A DNA stretch of 64,000 nt, taken from contig CM024766.1 of assembly GCA_014218235.1 (NCBI GenBank), positions 73,273,207-73,337,206 of the forward strand, in the 5' to 3' direction. The DNA comes from Colocasia esculenta. Lineage: Eukaryota; Streptophyta; Magnoliopsida; Alismatales; Araceae. Shown piece by piece: positions 60,116 through 64,000 of this stretch; the stretch's first letter is position 1; each line of letters begins with the position of its first letter. Below the pieces are notes generated by a model. That model saw nothing but the letters and a program-made list of their open reading frames with translations. It ran no database searches and was not told the origin of the DNA. The position numbers and the translations under genes were made by a program.

Positions 60116-62420
60116 CCCCTCTTCTTGTGGTTGCTGCTGAGGTTGTTACTGAGGTAGTTGCAGGACCTGTTGGGGATTGCTTTGGCTGGTGGAGGTAGTG
60201 GAGATGGGTGGATATGGGCGACGGAAGATGCGTTCGCTCCGCAGGGTAGTTGGTTGGGTAACGGTTGTCTGGTGGAGGATAAGGTGGTAGCGGAAGGTTG
60301 TTCCAGCCCAGGTGGTGGTAAGATGATGGGTGTGAGAGTGGTTATGATGGGTGGTGGTGGCATAGAGACAGGTGGAGCGAGAGGTATGATGGGTGGTAGG
60401 ATAATGGGAGGTCTAGTGACTGGACTGGATGTTGAGCCGATGGGCAGTATGATGGTGTTGGCCTGGGAAACTAAAGGAGGGATTGATTGAGGGGCCATGG
60501 CGGCCGGTTGTATTGTTTGAGGTAATTGGGGATATTGGTGGTTAATAGCCATCATCTGCTAAACATCGGGTTATCATCGTATGTCCAGTTTGCTTGAGGA
60601 GGGGTGTGGTGGATAATAGGATTCACCTGGGCTGGTGGTTGTGGTGGATGGGGAGTTGGCGGGTGGTTTAGTAGTGGGTTATGAATAATTCCTAGGTCCT
60701 ACAATGGCTGTTATTGCTGATGTTGTTTAGGGGGTGGCTGGTGCTGCTGCCTCTATTGCTGTTGTTGCCTTTGTCTTTCTTTGATATCTCCGATCACCCT
60801 TCGGAGAGCTGTCCAGTCTAGCCTGTTCTTCTCATGGAGATCATACACCAGGTCTTTTAATGTGAAGCACTACTCAATGGTATGACCTGGCTGCCAGTGG
60901 AACATGCAGTACCTCGTTTGGTCCACACTCAGGTTCAATGGCCTTTCCGGAGGGTGCTTGATGGCATCTGTGGAGATCAAGGCCAAGAAAATATCGGAGA
61001 GTGTCTCAGGGAGTGGTGGGTACTGAGTTCTCCTTGGACCTAGGGGACGCCTTTTTTGGGAGCCATCAGGAGGTGGTACTTGGTTATATTGGCGTGGCTA
61101 GCCTTGTGGAGGATTGGTGGGATTCTGACCCTGAGCAGTATAGGATTGGCGATTGTTGTTTTGGCTGGCAGGGTTGAATGCGCTCACCTGCTCATTGACT
61201 TGGACACCCTCGGTAACTGGCTCCTGAGGTTTTCTTTGGAAGCAAGATTTCTGGGGTTCGAACATGGAGTGTATGGGGGAATCTTTGAGCTGGGTTAGGA
61301 TAAACGGGGCCCAGCTGTAGAGCTGATGTATAGTGGTGATGTCATTTATTTCTAGGATGTTTTTATAGGTGGGGGTTGCATTGGCAATGATGATCTTGAC
61401 TTTCTCTCCCTCTGGAAGGTACTCGGGGACTCGTGTGGCCATCTGTCTCCATCTATCAACATATGTGGTGAAATCTTCATCCGGCTTCATTCTTTCTGCC
61501 ATGAGATCCGTAAGGGAGTATTCTGGCCCAACCCTGTCTCGAAACTATTTAAGGAACTTCCCTTTCACTGTGGTGACGTCCTCTACATCCTCGGGTAGCA
61601 AAGAATAGAACCAATGTAGCGCTGGCCCATCTAATGACCTACGGAACAGATTTGCCATTAAGTGGCAGTCATGCTGATAAGGTGCAGACTCATAGATGAA
61701 GTCCTTGATGTGACTGTATGGGTTGCCAGTGCCATTATAATTACGGTACTTGGGAAGTTCGGATGGAGATGGGACCCGCAGGCCATTGAAATTAGGCATG
61801 TGGTCGACTTGCTTTCGCAGCACTTGGAGTTCCTCCTTGATAGACGCCCACTCAGACATCATGTCGGGAGCGGCGGAGGGTTGAGCATACAAGGAGGAGG
61901 CATGAGATGCCGGCCTGGCACGTGGCTCAAGCTGCTGTGGTGGATAGCAAGGGAGATAGGGGGGAGACCGGGGCCTCGACTCACGTGGATGATAGTGCTC
62001 AGATTCAAAGGGTGTGAATCGAATGGCCCGTGGCTGGATGGGGGTGTTGTCGGCTTGTCTCTTGATGATACGAGGGCTGGAGGTAGATGCCATGGGGCGA
62101 GAAGTGCCCGCTCTGGGAGAAGGTGATGAGACGGCCTTTCCTTTGAGAGCCGTCATGAGATCTTGAATTTGGGGTTGATCAACCTGAGGAATTAAGCGTA
62201 TGAGTTGAGCAGCTTGATCATCCGCTTGAGGGGGATGGATAATTTTTGATGGGCCATCATCGTCGGGATGGTGACTCTCACTGGCATGGACTGTTGCGGC
62301 CCAGGGTCGGGTCGACTCCTCATGGAGATCATGAGGAAGAGATTCCTCTTAGTTTTGGGAGGTGTAGAAGGCAGCATCTAGGTTCTCATCATTGTAGACC
62401 GGGTTCAAATAAGACTCCAT
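60031..62420 (-). pseudogene. gag: gag of element D
   Basis: The start ATG at 62418-62420 is followed by one frame through MTALKG (62156) to about 61545, with TAA at codon 24 and TAG at about 61545. It continues to 61098 and beyond with more stops. The core Gag part (YNGTGNPYSHIKDF, LHWFYSLLPEDV, FTTYVDRWRQMA) is typical of Tat Gag. A single zinc knuckle CMFHWQPGHTIE-stop-C lies at 60868-60909, broken by TAG just before its last Cys. Gln-rich and then very Pro-rich linkers follow (60300-60850). Confidence 0.85.
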
Positions 62421-64000
62421 GTTTGGAAAGTGAGAGTTCTTGATACACTAAAGTAGGGGACGCATGTCCAGACTTTAAGAGACAATCTTTGCTAAACAGA
62501 CACCTAGTTTCCTAAACAAACAATCATATGCAAACAAAAGAAAGAGAAAACGTCTCACCTAAAGCAAGCAATTGACCATGATGATGGTTTCCTTTATTTG
62601 GTTCAAGTTTGCCGTTTAATGTATTGACTTTTTAGCAAATTCCCTCAAAGGATGGATATCCTAAAGGGAGAAGGCTTCCAAGTTCGGGTTTGACTAGGGT
62701 TTTCACAAACTCACCAATGCATGAGTCCTAACTCTATAGTGGCAACGGGTACAACTAGTCTGGTGGCCGTGTGGGAATCCACGGTCAGTGGGGACTTACG
62801 GAGGCCCTCAAGTGAGTGCTCTAGTCAGACACAACGAATATGTGGCCGAGAGAGCTAACGTTGCCGAGGAGGACAACCTAAACTACAATGTGAAAATATG
62901 TATGCCCCCTATGTGCACCGAAGTGCATGACAGAATCTAACATAAAGTTAACAAATAAAAAACCAGGCCGACCTGCTCTCAGAAATAGAAGGTGACGATC
63001 TACCTGTCGCGACTTGGATCGCGACAGGAAGCACATCGCCTTCCCCTTCGCAGTGGACAGAGGTCAAGTAGGACCTGGTATGCACAAAAATTAACACAAT
63101 CCTATAGCATGGATGACTGAGAGACTCTTATAAGCATGGATCAGGCACAAAACAACTCAAAGCATGGATAGAGTGCTAAAAAAAAACCAAAAAACTCAGA
63201 ACAGATGGAATCAAAAGAACTTACCAGATAGCGACGACCTCCGTGTCGCCTTCCTGGTAGCGACGGCTTTGACGTCGCCTTCTTACCCAGTGAAGCAGAA
63301 CTCAAAACAATAGTGAAATAAAATGGAAAAACATGGAATTTAAATAAAAACCACACACATGGAAGACTAAAAAAGGCAGGGGAAGGCAGAATCAAGCACG
63401 ATAGGCACTAGAAGTCACACCGTGATCGCCAAAAGGTGTAATCACGAGAATTGATCCCCAAATAAAGATGATAAAAATGAAGGAAAGGACCGTGATCGCC
63501 ACCAAAGTAGTTGCAGAAGATGATAACACGAAGAGTAGGTGCTAACTACTTTGGAAAAAAGAAGAAAAGTGCAGAAGAAAACTTGGTTTACATATCGCGA
63601 CAGGATGGTTGTCGCCTTCTGAAGAACGCAACCAAGAGCGTGTCGCCTTATGCAAGAGATGATGGAAACTATGGGTTCTTGTTCTTCCTGCTCCTCAGCC
63701 GGCCAAGGGGCAAGAGCCTCGTGCCTGAGATGTCTTCTTTAACCTGCCAAGATCATCAAAACAACAGGAAACCCATTAGAAATTCGTTTGATGTAGAATC
63801 TATCCCAAAATAATGAAATAAGATGAGAGAATTGGAGGGAACTCACGTGGGGTGGTGTTTTAACCCCTTTGGGTGTTTAAAATAGGTGTGTGTGGAGTGA
63901 TCTAATCCAAAACTATGAAAAAAAATGGATCTAAACGTGCATACATAAAGGGAAGAACATGAAGAATAGGAGAGAGAAAGTGTAGAGGTGAAGAAATCGC
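62421..64000 (-). other. Upstream leader or 5' LTR of element D (unresolved)
   Basis: No coding sequence or recognisable PBS is visible. It holds a GGTACAAC...GTGGGAATCCA...TTACGGAGG module (62748-62806) shared with the C and E LTRs, and GTCGC/GCGAC boxes at 63006-63025, 63231-63278 and 63597-63646. LTR-like content argues that part of this is the D 5' LTR continuing past the window, but the boundary cannot be set. The small frame at 63511-63813 has no support. Confidence 0.55.
63006..63646. repeat. GTCGC/GCGAC boxes upstream of D gag
   Basis: GTCGC starts at 63006, 63244, 63274, 63611 and 63642. GCGAC starts at 63009, 63021, 63231, 63260 and 63597. Several read GTCGCCTTCT, exactly as in LTRs B and C. 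The flanking sequence is AT-rich. Confidence 0.85.

Larger units (their letters stand above)
6094..64000 (-). mobile_element. Element D: Tat-lineage Ty3/gypsy retrotransposon, base layer of the nest (interrupted)
   Basis: The minus-strand domain order is gag (62420 to about 60560), protease (59276-60115), acidic linker (57998-58474), RT and RNase H plus the start of an additional archaeal-type RNase H (56343-57917). That second RNase H continues at 30549-30720 and 7275-7730, followed by integrase (6195-7265). The extra RNase H after the ordinary one, the YVDD reverse transcriptase and the GQAEATN integrase motif place it in the Tat group (Ogre, Retand and relatives). Elements A and E/E-prime interrupt the frame, and C-prime sits past its 3' end. 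Its 3' LTR lies outside the window. It carries many stops and frameshifts and should be the oldest layer. Confidence 0.87.

Noticed and set aside
6195..62420. An envelope-like third gene in D or E
   Set aside because: No frame with signal peptide and membrane segments follows integrase in either element. The D 3' end is cut off by C-prime.

Overview
The window looks like intergenic heterochromatin from a seed plant with a large, retrotransposon-rich genome. I found no host gene, tRNA, rRNA or CRISPR array. Almost every base can be assigned to nested Ty3/gypsy LTR retrotransposons. The assignment rests on LTR pairs, target-site duplications (TSDs), primer binding sites matching the 3' end of plant initiator tRNA-Met, polypurine tracts, and decayed gag and pol reading frames. 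Species, and even monocot versus eudicot, cannot be fixed from the sequence. Family letters used here are my own labels.

The base layer is element D, a decayed minus-strand Tat-lineage element with an extra archaeal-type RNase H. Its gag, protease and reverse transcriptase lie at 56343-62420 and its leader or LTR at 62421-64000. Its RNase H middle is at 30549-30720, and its RNase H tail plus integrase at 6195-7730. Four insertions split or cut it. (1) C-prime (1-6093, minus) is a gag-only element running off the left edge. (2) A (7731-30548, plus, TSD TTTTG) is a non-coding LARD-like element. A carries solo LTR H (9293-11943, TSD TGTAC) and solo LTR B (12333-23419) in its 5' LTR, and B is interrupted by C (13452-21947, TSD GTCGC), a complete gag-only element. 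(3) E/E-prime (30721-56342, minus) is a tandem chromovirus structure: LTR, internal region, LTR, then a truncated second internal region. (4) Inside E sit F (31346-42778, minus, TSD CGTAT), a nearly intact chromovirus and probably one of the youngest insertions, and G (48691-50313, TSD ACACA), a short solo LTR related to F.

E and F encode Gag, protease, reverse transcriptase, RNase H, integrase and a C-terminal chromodomain-like region. C and C-prime encode Gag only but share LTR, PBS, PPT and Gag features with E, so they look like non-autonomous partners of an E-like element. A has no coding capacity. All reading frames here carry stops or frameshifts.

The most interesting signals cut across families. 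Every LTR family from A to G except H carries GC-rich inverted repeats with a CGTC or GTCGC core. A hairpin whose arms differ between families but stay complementary sits 16-19 nt before the 3' LTR in A, C, E and F. A CTCACTCC...AG module sits near the 3' end of LTRs in five families. F gag also appears to contain two short phase-0 GT-AG introns.
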